Assembly (NCBI RefSeq): GCF_007827795.1
Contig: NZ_VITI01000028.1
Coordinates: 1 to 39,747, forward strand
Direction of reading: 5' to 3'
Source of the DNA: Azospirillum brasilense
GTDB taxonomy: Bacteria; Pseudomonadota; Alphaproteobacteria; Azospirillales; Azospirillaceae
DNA length: 39,747 nucleotides
Position numbers and translations under genes: made by a program. Below the pieces are notes generated by a model that was not told where the DNA came from, made no database searches, and saw only the letters and a program-made list of their open reading frames with translations. Shown one piece after another: positions 28,389 to 36,877 of the stretch. Position 1 is the stretch's first letter, and each line of letters opens with the position of its first letter.

Positions 28389-29717
28389 ATGACGGAGTCC
28401 CCCTCGACACCGCCTCGGCGGTCTTCGGATGCCCCTGCAACTGGCGGCAGCGGCCACCGCTGGATCGACGACATCGACGCTCTGCTTGCGGGCGGCAACG
28501 AGGATGATGCCGACGACCGCCCCGCGGTTGCCATGGAAACCGGCTTCGCCGGGCGCTTCGACGGCGCCATCCTGATGGCCGCCTGCGCCGCCACCGCCGC
28601 CGTCACCCGGCTCGACGAGCGGCTGGCGGCCGCTTCGCCGCACCTTCGCCGGGGCTGGCAGGAGCGCTGGTTGCTGCGCTCCACCGTCGCCTCGATGGCA
28701 CTCGACGGGCGCGGCCTCGATGAGGACGACCTGCGGCTCGACAGCATTGGCGCGTTGCCCCGTGCCGCTGATGGGGACCTGCGGGTGGCGCGGGAAATCC
28801 TGGGCCTCAGCCGCCGCGCGGCGCGGCGAACCACCACACAAAACCTGTTTGCGGCGCCCCGCCTGATGGCGCTGCTTCGCCCGCCGGCCACGGTGATCGA
28901 GCGCCGCCTGCGGAACCGCCGCGCCCAGGTCGAAGCCGCTATCCAGGCCGGCGCCGATGAACGCTTCCTGGAGGTCATCGGACAACCGGTCGACCGCGCG
29001 TTGGCCCGCCGGGGCTTGGAGGATGCGCTGGACCCCAACGCCTTGGGCACCCTCGCGACGATGCCCCCGGTGCTCGGCGCCGTGATGCTCCTCGCCCGTT
29101 GGCATGCCACCGCGGCCCCGTCCCTGGGGGCGGCTCCCGGTCGCATCCTCGCCGACCACTGGCTGCGGTACGCCGGCCTGACCCGCGCCGCCGTCGGCGG
29201 CATCGCCGTGGGCTTCGGGCGCGCGGCGCGGCCAGACTACGATCCCCGTCGCACGGACGCCTGGGCTGCCGCCGGCCTCGCCGCCGTCCGGCGTTCCGCC
29301 GAAGCCGGGCTGGCGCTGCTGCACAGCCTGGAAAGCGTCGAACACGCCATTCTGGAGCGCGACGTCCGGGAAATCGGACAAGCCCTGGAGAGCGGCGCCC
29401 GCGCCCGCGCCGGGCGCCGGGACAGCGTCTTCGAGGGCGTCCTGCGGGTTCTCGTGGAGCGCCCGGCCGTGAGCCTGCCGCAAATCCAGGCGGCGATGGG
29501 CACCACCCGCCCGCGCTACCGGCGCCACCTGGAGGGGGAGGTGGCGGATACGGTGGCCGCCCCCGCCCCGCCCCCGCTGCCCCGCAGGCGCATCGGCGAA
29601 GAGGCGGTGCGCCGGCACATCACCACCCTTGAGAAGCGAGGCCAGATCATCCAACTGTGCCAACGCGAGGACGGCAAGCGGACGGTGTTGCGGATCTACC
29701 GCTTGGCCGGCTGTTGA
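28389..29717 (+). CDS. RHE_PE00001-like (DUF1612/helix-turn-helix) protein, 442 aa
   Basis: The function is not established for this family, which is frequent on rhizobial and related alphaproteobacterial plasmids. The N-terminal half has the family-like pattern ATAAVTRLDERLAAA, RRGWQERWLLRSTVASMALDG and LDEDDLRL, reminiscent of a Fic-N-terminal-like helical region. The C-terminal region (about 345-440) has a winged-helix look: VFEGVLRVLVERPAVSLPQI, RPRYRRHLEGEV, then EEAVRRHITTLEKRGQIIQL and a basic beta strand. This suggests a DNA-binding or regulatory protein. The ATG at 28389 follows a GGAAAGG ribosome site (28378-28384). It is divergent from the recombinase, and a strong hairpin closes it at 29724-29770. 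Family assignment is from memory of pattern and moderately secure. Confidence 0.65.
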   Translation: MTESPSTPPRRSSDAPATGGSGHRWIDDIDALLAGGNEDDADDRPAVAMETGFAGRFDGAILMAACAATAAVTRLDERLAAASPHLRRGWQERWLLRSTVASMALDGRGLDEDDLRLDSIGALPRAADGDLRVAREILGLSRRAARRTTTQNLFAAPRLMALLRPPATVIERRLRNRRAQVEAAIQAGADERFLEVIGQPVDRALARRGLEDALDPNALGTLATMPPVLGAVMLLARWHATAAPSLGAAPGRILADHWLRYAGLTRAAVGGIAVGFGRAARPDYDPRRTDAWAAAGLAAVRRSAEAGLALLHSLESVEHAILERDVREIGQALESGARARAGRRDSVFEGVLRVLVERPAVSLPQIQAAMGTTRPRYRRHLEGEVADTVAAPAPPPLPRRRIGEEAVRRHITTLEKRGQIIQLCQREDGKRTVLRIYRLAGC

Positions 29718-29723
29718 CCGGTG

Positions 29724-29770
29724 GCGTGGTGTCCGGCGGGAGCATGAATCACGCCCGCCGGACACCACGC
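29724..29770 (+). terminator. Perfect 17-bp stem hairpin after the RHE_PE00001-like gene
   Basis: Arms GCGTGGTGTCCGGCGGG (29724-29740) and CCCGCCGGACACCACGC (29754-29770) are perfectly complementary around a 13-nt loop, starting 7 bp after the stop codon. There is no T-run, so termination would be weak or rely on other factors; it could also be a binding site. Confidence 0.6.
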
Positions 29771-30160
29771 TCAAACTTCGCCATCCCCATTCCGTAAACT
29801 GAAAACCGCCGCTCTCCCGTTCGGGGCGGAGGCGCATCCGTGTCTCCGCCGTCTGTGGAGACTCCCATCCGGAATGGGCTGCGACAATATCGATTGCGCC
29901 ATCCTTTCACCGCCCGGATGTCTGGGTGCATCCAAAAGATTTAAGATCAGTCGAAGTCAATTCCTAAAGAATGCCCACTGTTGGAAGACATATCACCAGA
30001 CACCTCATTTTCATCGAGGAGTAGGGATTATTCCTTATTAGGACCTTGCAGGACTATACCCTGGAAATTCATGTCATAGGAAGTCGAACGCTTTGCCGTA
30101 TACGCGGGCGGGGCGCCCGGTCATCCCAACGATCACAACAAAATTCACGGAGAGTTTCCT
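29771..30160. other. AT-rich intergenic region and leader of the first RTX gene
   Basis: This is a gap of about 390 bp with GC content visibly below that of the genes, most marked at about 29930-30090. The last 60 bp closely resemble the leader of the second RTX gene (GGCGCCC, AACGATCAC/AGCGATCAC, CACGGAGAGTTTCC), including the GGAGAG ribosome site at 30144-30149. Promoters are expected here, but I see no confident -35/-10 pair. No credible coding sequence is present. Confidence 0.5.
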
Positions 30161-33007
30161 TTGAACGAAGTCATCATCGCGGACGCTGGGCTTGAGAATC
30201 TCGACGGGCTGCTCAGCCACCGCCGTCCCGACGTTCAGGTTACGCTCGTCTCCGCCACCGACGATGGCCACGCCGTCCTGGCCGCCGTCCTCGCCGCACG
30301 CCCGTCCGTCCTGCATCTGGTCGCCCATGGCGAGCCGGGACGGGTCCTGCTGGGCGCCCAGCCGCTGGACGCGCGCTCGCTGCTCGACCGCTTCTGGCCG
30401 GACGCGCGCGGCACCGAGATCCACATCCACGCCTGCCATGCCGGCGCGGGTGCCGAGGGCCGTCTCTTCCTCGACCGGCTGGCCGCCGCCACGGGCGCCG
30501 CGGTCGCGGCCTCCTCGGGGCTGGTCGGCCCGGCGGATCGGGGAGCCTCCTGGAAGCTCGACGTGCGCACCGCGCCCGTGTTTACCCCCTCCCCCTTCGC
30601 TGGGGTCGAGGGCGCCGGGGCGCGCGGCTGGGCCCATGAACTGGCCGTGACCGGCACGCCGACCGACGGCAACGACACGCTGACCAGCGATGACGCGGCG
30701 GACAACATCAACGGCGGGGCCGGCAACGACATTCTGATCGGCAACGGCGGCAACGACACGCTGATCGGCGGCGTTGGCCACGACACCATGGACGGCGGCG
30801 CCGGGGCCGACGTGTTCGACGGCGGCGACGGTTTCGACGTCGTCACCTACGAGAACGCCACCTCCGGCATGGTCATCGACATCGGCACCCCGGCGAACAG
30901 CACGGGCGACGCCGCGGGCGACAGCTTCACCGGCATCGAGCGCTGGATCGGCTCCAACTACAACGACACCATGGTGGCCGGAAGCGACCCCGTGTGGTTC
31001 TGGGGCCATGCGGGCGACGACGTGGAGATCGGCGGCGCCGGCAACGACACGATGGAGAGCGGCGACGGCAACGACACCGTTTATGGCGGAGCCGGTGACG
31101 ACCAGATCTACAGCCGCGCCGACAACGACGTGCTCTATGGCGAGGCCGGCAACGATCTGATCTACGGCGGCTGGGGCAACGACATGCTCGACGGCGGCGC
31201 CGGCAACGACACCCTGTTCGGTGAAGGAGACGCCGACACCATCAACGGCGGTGACGGCGACGACAGCCTGGACGGCGGCCAGGGCAACGACCTGATGAAT
31301 GGCGGCGCCGGCAACGACACGCTGATCGGCGGCATCGGCCACGACACCATGGAGGGCGGCGCCGGAGCCGACGTGTTCGACGGCGGCGACGGCTTCGACG
31401 AGGTGACCTACGCGAACGCCACCGCAGGCGTCGTGCTGGATCTGCGCAATCCGGCGAACAGCACCGGGGATGCCGCGGGCGACACCTTCACCAACATCGA
31501 GCGCTGGATCGGCAGCGAGTTCGACGACCGGCTGGTCGGCAACGACGACGGCGTCTGGTTCTGGGGTCATGGCGGCAACGATGTCGAGATCGGCGGCGCC
31601 GGGAACGACACGATGGAAAGCGGCATCGGCAACGACACGATCTACGGCGGCGGCGGCGACGACCGGGCCTTCGGGCGGGCCGACGATGACATGCTGTACG
31701 GCGAGGCCGGCAACGACCTGCTGGCCGGCGGTGGCGGCAACGACATGCTCGATGGCGGCACCGGCAACGACACGCTGATCGGCGATTGGGGCGTCGACAC
31801 GATGATCGGCGGCGACGGCGACGACGTGTTCTACAGCGGCGCGCACGATCCCCTGCCGGAGGCCGACATCATCCAGGGCGGCGCCGGCAACGACACCTTC
31901 ATCATCGCCGCGCAGAGCGACGCCGGCACGGTCTCCTACGACGGCGGCGACGGCACCGACACGCTGCGCATCAGCTCCGACAACGTCGCCGATCCGGAAA
32001 ACAAGATCACCACGGCGACGCCGCAGATCGACATCTCCGGCATGGCCCTGACCAGCGTGGAGAGGCTGGAACTGGTCGGCAGCGTCCGCCACACGGTGAC
32101 GATGACCGCCGCCCAGGCCAGCGGCTTCGCCGGCATCACCGGCGCCACCGGCGGCGATGTCTTCACCGTCACGGGCACGGCCATGACGGGCGCGGTCACC
32201 GCCGGCAACGGCAGCCAGCTCACCGCCGGGCAGGTGCAGGCCGAGACGGTGAACGGCGTCACCCTGCTGCACATCGGCACTGACGCGACGGCGGGCGCCG
32301 ACGTGACTCTGCGCTTCGCCGGCGGCTTCGCGGCGGATCAGTTCCAGGTCAACGGCAGCGGGATCACCCTGAGCGGGACCCCCTCGACCCCGCCGACCAC
32401 CGAACCGCCGACCACGACTCCTCCCACGACGGAGCCGCCGACCACCACCCCGCCGGTGGACAACCGTCCCTCGACCGCCATGCAGCGCATCGTGGACGGC
32501 GTGACCGAGGACGTGAAGGCCTACGCCTATGAAGGGCCGGTCACCACTCTGCAATGGACCTTCCTGGGCGACTCCCGCGGCGAGGTGCTGGGCGGGTCGG
32601 ACGGCAACGACTTCCTGAACCTGCTGGGCGGCGACGACGCGGCCGCGGGCGGGGCCGGGGACGACGTGCTGGACGGTGGCTCGGGCTCCAACTGGCTGAT
32701 CGGCGGCTCGGGCAAGGACACCTTCTTCGTCGATGGCCGCGGCACCGAGGTTACCTGGTCCACCGTCACCGACCTGGAGCAGGGCGAGTGGTCCACCCTT
32801 TGGGGCTACCAGGAAGGCGTCTCCACGCTGCGCTGGGAGGAGATGGATGGTGCCGAAGGCTACAAGGGCGCGACGGTCCATTGCGACATCGACGGCAACG
32901 GCACCGTCGACGCCAGCATGACCTTCGCCGGCAAGGCCGTGGGCGCCATGACCACCACCACCGGCACCATGGGCGACCAGAACTACATCGCCTTCATCAG
33001 CCTGTGA
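30161..33007 (+). CDS. DUF4347-RTX surface/secreted protein, copy 1, 948 aa
   Basis: This is a large acidic Ca2+-binding protein expected to be exported by a type I system, since it lacks an N-terminal signal peptide and carries RTX repeats. Residues 1-165 form a DUF4347 domain (NEVIIADAGLENLDGLLSHR, LHLVAHGEPGRVLLG, EIHIHACHAGAGAEGRLFLD). About 165-570 holds more than twenty GGxGNDxL-type nonapeptides in two similar blocks. About 570-740 is a beta-rich domain. A Thr/Pro linker (PPTTE/PPTTT units, 22 residues) precedes a conserved C-terminal domain of about 185 residues with further RTX repeats (GGAGDDVLDGGSGSNWLIGG). The start is TTG at 30161 with GGAGAG upstream; the same TTG context recurs in copy 2. 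No transporter is nearby. Adhesin or matrix protein is the best guess. Confidence 0.88.
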   Translation: MNEVIIADAGLENLDGLLSHRRPDVQVTLVSATDDGHAVLAAVLAARPSVLHLVAHGEPGRVLLGAQPLDARSLLDRFWPDARGTEIHIHACHAGAGAEGRLFLDRLAAATGAAVAASSGLVGPADRGASWKLDVRTAPVFTPSPFAGVEGAGARGWAHELAVTGTPTDGNDTLTSDDAADNINGGAGNDILIGNGGNDTLIGGVGHDTMDGGAGADVFDGGDGFDVVTYENATSGMVIDIGTPANSTGDAAGDSFTGIERWIGSNYNDTMVAGSDPVWFWGHAGDDVEIGGAGNDTMESGDGNDTVYGGAGDDQIYSRADNDVLYGEAGNDLIYGGWGNDMLDGGAGNDTLFGEGDADTINGGDGDDSLDGGQGNDLMNGGAGNDTLIGGIGHDTMEGGAGADVFDGGDGFDEVTYANATAGVVLDLRNPANSTGDAAGDTFTNIERWIGSEFDDRLVGNDDGVWFWGHGGNDVEIGGAGNDTMESGIGNDTIYGGGGDDRAFGRADDDMLYGEAGNDLLAGGGGNDMLDGGTGNDTLIGDWGVDTMIGGDGDDVFYSGAHDPLPEADIIQGGAGNDTFIIAAQSDAGTVSYDGGDGTDTLRISSDNVADPENKITTATPQIDISGMALTSVERLELVGSVRHTVTMTAAQASGFAGITGATGGDVFTVTGTAMTGAVTAGNGSQLTAGQVQAETVNGVTLLHIGTDATAGADVTLRFAGGFAADQFQVNGSGITLSGTPSTPPTTEPPTTTPPTTEPPTTTPPVDNRPSTAMQRIVDGVTEDVKAYAYEGPVTTLQWTFLGDSRGEVLGGSDGNDFLNLLGGDDAAAGGAGDDVLDGGSGSNWLIGGSGKDTFFVDGRGTEVTWSTVTDLEQGEWSTLWGYQEGVSTLRWEEMDGAEGYKGATVHCDIDGNGTVDASMTFAGKAVGAMTTTTGTMGDQNYIAFISL
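30745..31780 (+). repeat. Internal 561-bp tandem duplication inside RTX copy 1
   Basis: The segment around CGTGTTCGACGGCGGCGACG at 30811 recurs at 31372, and similarity continues through matching blocks (DVFDGGDGFD...NSTGDAAGD, then ...VEIGGAGNDTMES... and ...GNDMLDGG). The offset is 561 bp, exactly 187 codons, so the frame is kept. Copy 2 of the gene has only one such block, which accounts for most of the size difference between the proteins. Confidence 0.8.
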
Positions 33008-33043
33008 TCCGGTCCGGTTTGTGATCTGAGACACCGAGCGGAA

Positions 33044-33079
33044 AAGCGGCCCGGGGAACCTTTCCCCGGGCCGTTTCTC
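33044..33079 (+). terminator. Intrinsic terminator after RTX copy 1
   Basis: CGGCCCGGGGAA (33047-33058) pairs perfectly with TTCCCCGGGCCG (33062-33073) around a 3-nt loop, preceded by AAAA and followed by TTTCTC. It ends transcription of the first RTX gene and implies the second is separately transcribed. Confidence 0.85.
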
Positions 33080-33434
33080 GTTCGCCTTCGCCGCTTGAGG
33101 CAATCCGTTGGTGTGGCATTTATCTTTTCCAAAGATCCTGAAGCCATCGCCGGATTTTCTTGTATTCGCTCTTGATGGTTGGAATTTTCCCCGATCTTCA
33201 TAGGACAATGAAAGATCATAGGCCTGTTGATTCTCCTGTTATCAAGTAAGATAATCCGATAACCACGTTCCATTGATGAGTACGTGTTATTTCTTCTTGG
33301 GCAATTGCGAAGATGCTCTCCGAAAGCGCATGTGATTGGGTGTCGCGCTTCCCCGTATCCGCGAACCTCCCGTAAACGCGAACGATGCGACCGGGCGCCC
33401 CAGCGATCACCACAGAATGCACGGAGAGTTTCCC
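33080..33434. other. AT-rich intergenic region and leader of the second RTX gene
   Basis: This is a gap of about 355 bp without a credible gene. It contains inverted repeats that may bind regulators: GATCTT (33193-33198) with AAGATC (33212-33217), and GTTATC (33238-33243) with GATAAC (33258-33263). The final 60 bp match the leader of copy 1, with GGAGAG at 33423-33428. A promoter must lie here because copy 1 is terminated upstream. Confidence 0.5.
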
Positions 33435-35702
33435 TTGAACGAAGTCATCATCGCGGACGCTGGACTTGAGGATCTCGACGGGCTGCTCAGCCACCGCCGT
33501 CCCGACGTCCAGGTCATGCTCGTCTCCGCCGCCGAGGATGCCCATGCCGTTCTGGCCGCAGCGCTCGCCGCGCGTCCGTCCGTCCTGCATCTGGTCGCCC
33601 ACGGCGAGCCGGGACGGGTCCTGCTGGGCGCCCAGCCGCTGGACGCGCGCTCGCTGCTCGACCGCTCCTGGCCGGACGCGCGCGGCACCGAGATCCACAT
33701 CCACGCCTGCCATGCCGGCGCGGGTGCCGAGGGCCGTCTCTTCCTCGACCGGCTGGCCGCCGCCACGGGCGCCGCGGTCGCGGCCTCCTCGGGGCTGGTC
33801 GGTCCGGCGGCGCAGGGCGCCTCCTGGACGCTCGACCGGCGCACCGCGCCGGCCGGCACCCCCTCCCCCTTCGCGGCGGTTGAGGGCTGGACCCATGTCC
33901 TGGCCGTGACCGGCACCACGACGGCGGGTCCCGACCTGCTGACCAGCGATGACGAGCCGGATGTGATCGAAGGCGGGGCCGGCAACGACACGCTGAACGG
34001 CGGCGGCGGCAACGACACGCTGATCGGTGGTGCGGGCGCCGACGTGCTGAACGGTGGCGACGGGTTCGACGAGGCCTCCTACGAGACCGCCACCTCGGGC
34101 ATCGTGCTCGACCTGCTGACTCCGGGCAACAGCACGGGCGACGCTGCGGGCGACACCTTTGTCGACATCGAGCGCTGGGTCGGCTCCAACTTCGACGACA
34201 CCATGGTGGCCGGGAACGACTCCGTGTGGTTCTGGGCTCATGATGGCGCCGACCTGGTGACCGGCGGGGCCGGGAACGACACGCTGGAGAGCGGCAACGG
34301 CAACGACACCGTCCATGGCGGGGCCGGCAACGACCAGATCTTCGGGCGGGCCGACGACGACATGCTCCATGGCGACGACGGCGACGATCTGCTGGTCGGT
34401 GGCGGCGGCAAGGACAGCCTGATGGGCGGGGCCGGCAACGACACGCTGGTCGGCGACTGGGACGCCGACACGATGATTGGCGGCGATGGCGACGATGTCT
34501 TCTACAGCGGCGAACACGGCAACATGGACGAGGCCGACGTCATCCAGGGCGGTGCCGGCAACGACACCTTCATCATCGCCGCGCAGGGCGACGCCGGCAC
34601 GGTGTCCTACGACGGCGGCGACGGCACCGACACGCTGCGCATCAGCTCCGACAACGTGACCGATCCGGAAGGCAAGATCACCACGGCGACGCCGCAGATC
34701 GACATCTCCGGCATGGCCCTGACCAGTGTCGAGAACCTGGATCTGACCGGCAGCGCCCGCCACACGGTGACGATGACCACCGCCCAGGCCAGCGGCTTCA
34801 CCAGCGGGTTGACCGGGGCTATGGTGGGCGACGCCTTCACCATCACCGGCACGGCCATGACCGGGACGGCCACCGCCGGCAACGGCAGCCAGCTCGGCGC
34901 CGGGCAGGTGCAGGCCGAGACGGTGGACGGCGTCACCTTCCTGCGCATCGGCACCGACGGTACGGCGGGCGCCGACGTGACTCTGCGCTTCGTCGGCAGC
35001 TTCACCGCCGGACAGTTCCAGCTCAACGGCGACACCGTCACGCTGATCGACGCGCCGCCCACCACCGAACCGCCCACCACCGAACCGCCCACCACGGAAC
35101 CGCCGACCACGACGCCTCCCACGACGGAGCCGCCGACCACCACCCCGCCGGTGGATGACCGTTCCTCGACCGCCATGCAGCGCATCGTGGACGGCGTGAC
35201 CGAGGATGTGAAGGCCTACGCCTATGAAGGCCCGGTCTCCGACCTGCAATGGACTTTCCTGGGCGATGCCCGCAGCGAGGTGCTGGGCGGGTCGGACGGC
35301 AACGACTTCATCAACCTGCTGGGCGGCGACGACGCGGCCTGGGGTGGGGCCGGGGACGACGTGCTGGACGGCGGCTCGGGCTCCAACTGGCTGATCGGCG
35401 GCTCGGGCAAGGACACCTTCTTCGTCGATGGCCGCGGCACCGAGACCACCTGGTCCACCGTCACCGACCTGGAGCAGGGCGAGTGGGCCACGATGTGGGG
35501 CTACCAGGAGGGCGTCTCGAAACTCTCCTGGGAGGAGATGGGCGGTGCCGAAGGCTACAAGGGCGCCACGGTCCATTGTGACATCGACGGCAACGGCACC
35601 GTCGACGCCAGCATGACCTTCACCGGCAAGGCCGTGGGCGCGATGACCGTCACCACCGGCACCATGGGCGACCAGAACTACGTCGCCTTCATCAATCTGT
35701 GA
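33435..35702 (+). CDS. DUF4347-RTX surface/secreted protein, copy 2, 755 aa
   Basis: This is a tandem paralogue of the preceding gene with the same architecture: DUF4347 domain (1-155), one block of RTX nonapeptides (about 170-395), beta-rich domain, Thr/Pro linker (32 residues, 35055-35150) and the conserved RTX-containing C-terminal domain of about 185 residues ending MGDQNYVAFINL. The DUF4347 coding region is nearly identical at DNA level to copy 1 across long stretches (for example around 33570-33800 versus 30290-30520). The start is TTG at 33435 with GGAGAG upstream. An in-frame ATG at 33417 is rejected because it lies before the ribosome site and is not conserved in copy 1, where the equivalent codon is ATT. 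No signal peptide; type I export is inferred. Biological role unknown. Confidence 0.88.
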   Translation: MNEVIIADAGLEDLDGLLSHRRPDVQVMLVSAAEDAHAVLAAALAARPSVLHLVAHGEPGRVLLGAQPLDARSLLDRSWPDARGTEIHIHACHAGAGAEGRLFLDRLAAATGAAVAASSGLVGPAAQGASWTLDRRTAPAGTPSPFAAVEGWTHVLAVTGTTTAGPDLLTSDDEPDVIEGGAGNDTLNGGGGNDTLIGGAGADVLNGGDGFDEASYETATSGIVLDLLTPGNSTGDAAGDTFVDIERWVGSNFDDTMVAGNDSVWFWAHDGADLVTGGAGNDTLESGNGNDTVHGGAGNDQIFGRADDDMLHGDDGDDLLVGGGGKDSLMGGAGNDTLVGDWDADTMIGGDGDDVFYSGEHGNMDEADVIQGGAGNDTFIIAAQGDAGTVSYDGGDGTDTLRISSDNVTDPEGKITTATPQIDISGMALTSVENLDLTGSARHTVTMTTAQASGFTSGLTGAMVGDAFTITGTAMTGTATAGNGSQLGAGQVQAETVDGVTFLRIGTDGTAGADVTLRFVGSFTAGQFQLNGDTVTLIDAPPTTEPPTTEPPTTEPPTTTPPTTEPPTTTPPVDDRSSTAMQRIVDGVTEDVKAYAYEGPVSDLQWTFLGDARSEVLGGSDGNDFINLLGGDDAAWGGAGDDVLDGGSGSNWLIGGSGKDTFFVDGRGTETTWSTVTDLEQGEWATMWGYQEGVSKLSWEEMGGAEGYKGATVHCDIDGNGTVDASMTFTGKAVGAMTVTTGTMGDQNYVAFINL
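35055..35150 (+). repeat. 15-bp tandem repeats encoding the PPTTE/PPTTT linker
   Basis: Six 15-bp units encode PPTTE or PPTTT in copy 2, with a final PP. The equivalent tract in copy 1 (32390-32455) has four units. The two differ by exactly two units (30 bp), as expected of slippage or recombination. Confidence 0.85.
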
Positions 35703-35722
35703 GCTGAATCAGTCCGAAACGC

Positions 35723-35760
35723 GCCGGTCCGGGAAAGCCCTTCCCCGGACCGGCCTTTTC
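35723..35760 (+). terminator. Intrinsic terminator after RTX copy 2
   Basis: GCCGGTCCGGG (35723-35733) pairs with CCCGGACCGGC (35744-35754) around a 10-nt loop and is followed by CTTTTC. It separates the RTX gene from the partition operon. Confidence 0.85.
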
Positions 35761-35796
35761 CTGTTGATGCCGGCTGTTGATGCAACGGGGGTGACT

Positions 35797-35832
35797 GTCA
35801 ACCTTGACCGATTCGGGCGTCCATCGTATCGG
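35797..35832 (+). promoter_or_regulatory. Candidate parA promoter with overlapping dyad
   Basis: TTGACC at 35804-35809 and TATCGG at 35827-35832 are spaced by 17 bp, a reasonable sigma70-type pair with a good -35 and poor -10. GTCAA and TTGAC (35797-35808) form a dyad over the -35 box. Upstream, TGTTGATGC occurs twice (35762-35770, 35775-35783). ParA proteins with an N-terminal HTH often repress their own operon, so the dyad is a candidate operator. Confidence 0.45.
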
Positions 35833-35869
35833 TTGAACACGGCAAGCGCATTCGCTGTGGAGGTTGACG

Positions 35870-36877
35870 TTGCGTGGCGAAGACATGAGGCTCCTGCGTG
35901 AGGAGCGCAAACTCTCACAGCCGGATTTCGCGGCTTGGCTGAACGAACGGCTGGAGCGGCGCTACGACCGGTCCAAGATCTCCCGCTGGGAGAGCAACAG
36001 CGAGAAGATCCCCGACGCGGTGGTCCGCTTCCTGCTGAAGGAGACGGCGGTGGTGGACGGCAAGCATGGCCCGGCGCTGGTCATCTGCCTCGCCAACCAG
36101 AAGGGGGGGGTCGGCAAGACCACCTGCACGGTCAACACCGCCAGCATCCTGGCGCGCGAGGGCTACCGCGTGCTCATCATCGACGCCGACCCGCAGGCGA
36201 ACGCCACGGCGCATCTCGGAATCGACCTGATCGAGTACGAGGAGGGCCGGCGCAAGTCGCTCGCCCATGTGCTGCGGGAGGAGGTCGCCGTCGAGGACAT
36301 CGTGGTTCCGGTCGGCGACATCGGTCTGGAGATCGCCCCATCGAGCATCGAGCTGGCGTCGGTCGAGGTGGAGCTGACCGCCGACCCCAGCGGCCCGATG
36401 GCTTTGCGCGAGCGGCTGCAGGACGCGCGGGCGGCCTACGATTTCATCTTCATCGACTGCCCCCCGAACCTCGGCCAGTGCACGGCGAACGGGCTGGTGG
36501 CGTCGGACGTCATCGTCATCCCCTGCCAGACCGAATATCTGTCCTCCATCGGCGTGAACCATCTGCTGAAGACGATCAACAAGCTGAAGCGGCGCTGCCA
36601 CCCCAGCCTCGCCGTCCTGGGCATCCTGCCGACCATGCACAACGCCCGCCTGAATCAGCATCAGGTGACTCTGGAGCAGCTCCACAGCGCGCTAGGCGGT
36701 ACGCTGCGCATCTTCCCGCCGGTGCCGCGGGCGACCATCTACGGCGATGCGGCGCTTGCCGGGCGCGCCGCGCTGGAGGCGGTGCCGGACGCGCCGGGGG
36801 CCTCGTCCTATCGGGCGCTCGCCGACGCCATCGTCGTGGAGCGGCGCAAGCGTGTGGAGGTGGCCAATGTCGCGTAA
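35870..36877 (+). CDS. parA: ParA partition ATPase with N-terminal helix-turn-helix, 335 aa
   Basis: ParA is the nucleoid-binding ATPase that moves ParB-parS complexes to segregate the replicon. The N-terminal 55 residues form an XRE-like HTH (MRLLREERKLSQPDFAAWL ... SKISRWESNSEKIP). The ATPase domain follows: deviant Walker A KGGVGKTT at about 78-85, LIIDADPQANATAHLG (Walker A') and FIFIDCPPNLG (Walker B). HTH-bearing ParA proteins of type Ia systems usually also repress the par operon. GGAGG at 35859-35863 is six bases before a TTG at 35870, which I take as the start; ATG 35885 is an alternative five codons in. It overlaps parB by 11 bp. Faithful inheritance of this replicon is the clear role. 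Confidence 0.93.
   Translation: MRGEDMRLLREERKLSQPDFAAWLNERLERRYDRSKISRWESNSEKIPDAVVRFLLKETAVVDGKHGPALVICLANQKGGVGKTTCTVNTASILAREGYRVLIIDADPQANATAHLGIDLIEYEEGRRKSLAHVLREEVAVEDIVVPVGDIGLEIAPSSIELASVEVELTADPSGPMALRERLQDARAAYDFIFIDCPPNLGQCTANGLVASDVIVIPCQTEYLSSIGVNHLLKTINKLKRRCHPSLAVLGILPTMHNARLNQHQVTLEQLHSALGGTLRIFPPVPRATIYGDAALAGRAALEAVPDAPGASSYRALADAIVVERRKRVEVANVA

Noticed and set aside
29879..29892. An iteron-like TGCGACAATAT sequence
   Set aside because: Only the TTGTCGCA half matches the iteron on the opposite strand, and it is far from the origin.
30700..35150. Regular repeats that could suggest a CRISPR array
   Set aside because: The units are in-frame codons for GGxGxD nonapeptides and PPTTE repeats, with no unique spacers or cas genes.
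30074..35576. Long minus-strand frames with repeated VVAGAAVEHVV-like sequence
   Set aside because: They are the reverse reading of the RTX repeats; the regular look comes from the repeats in the real plus-strand genes.
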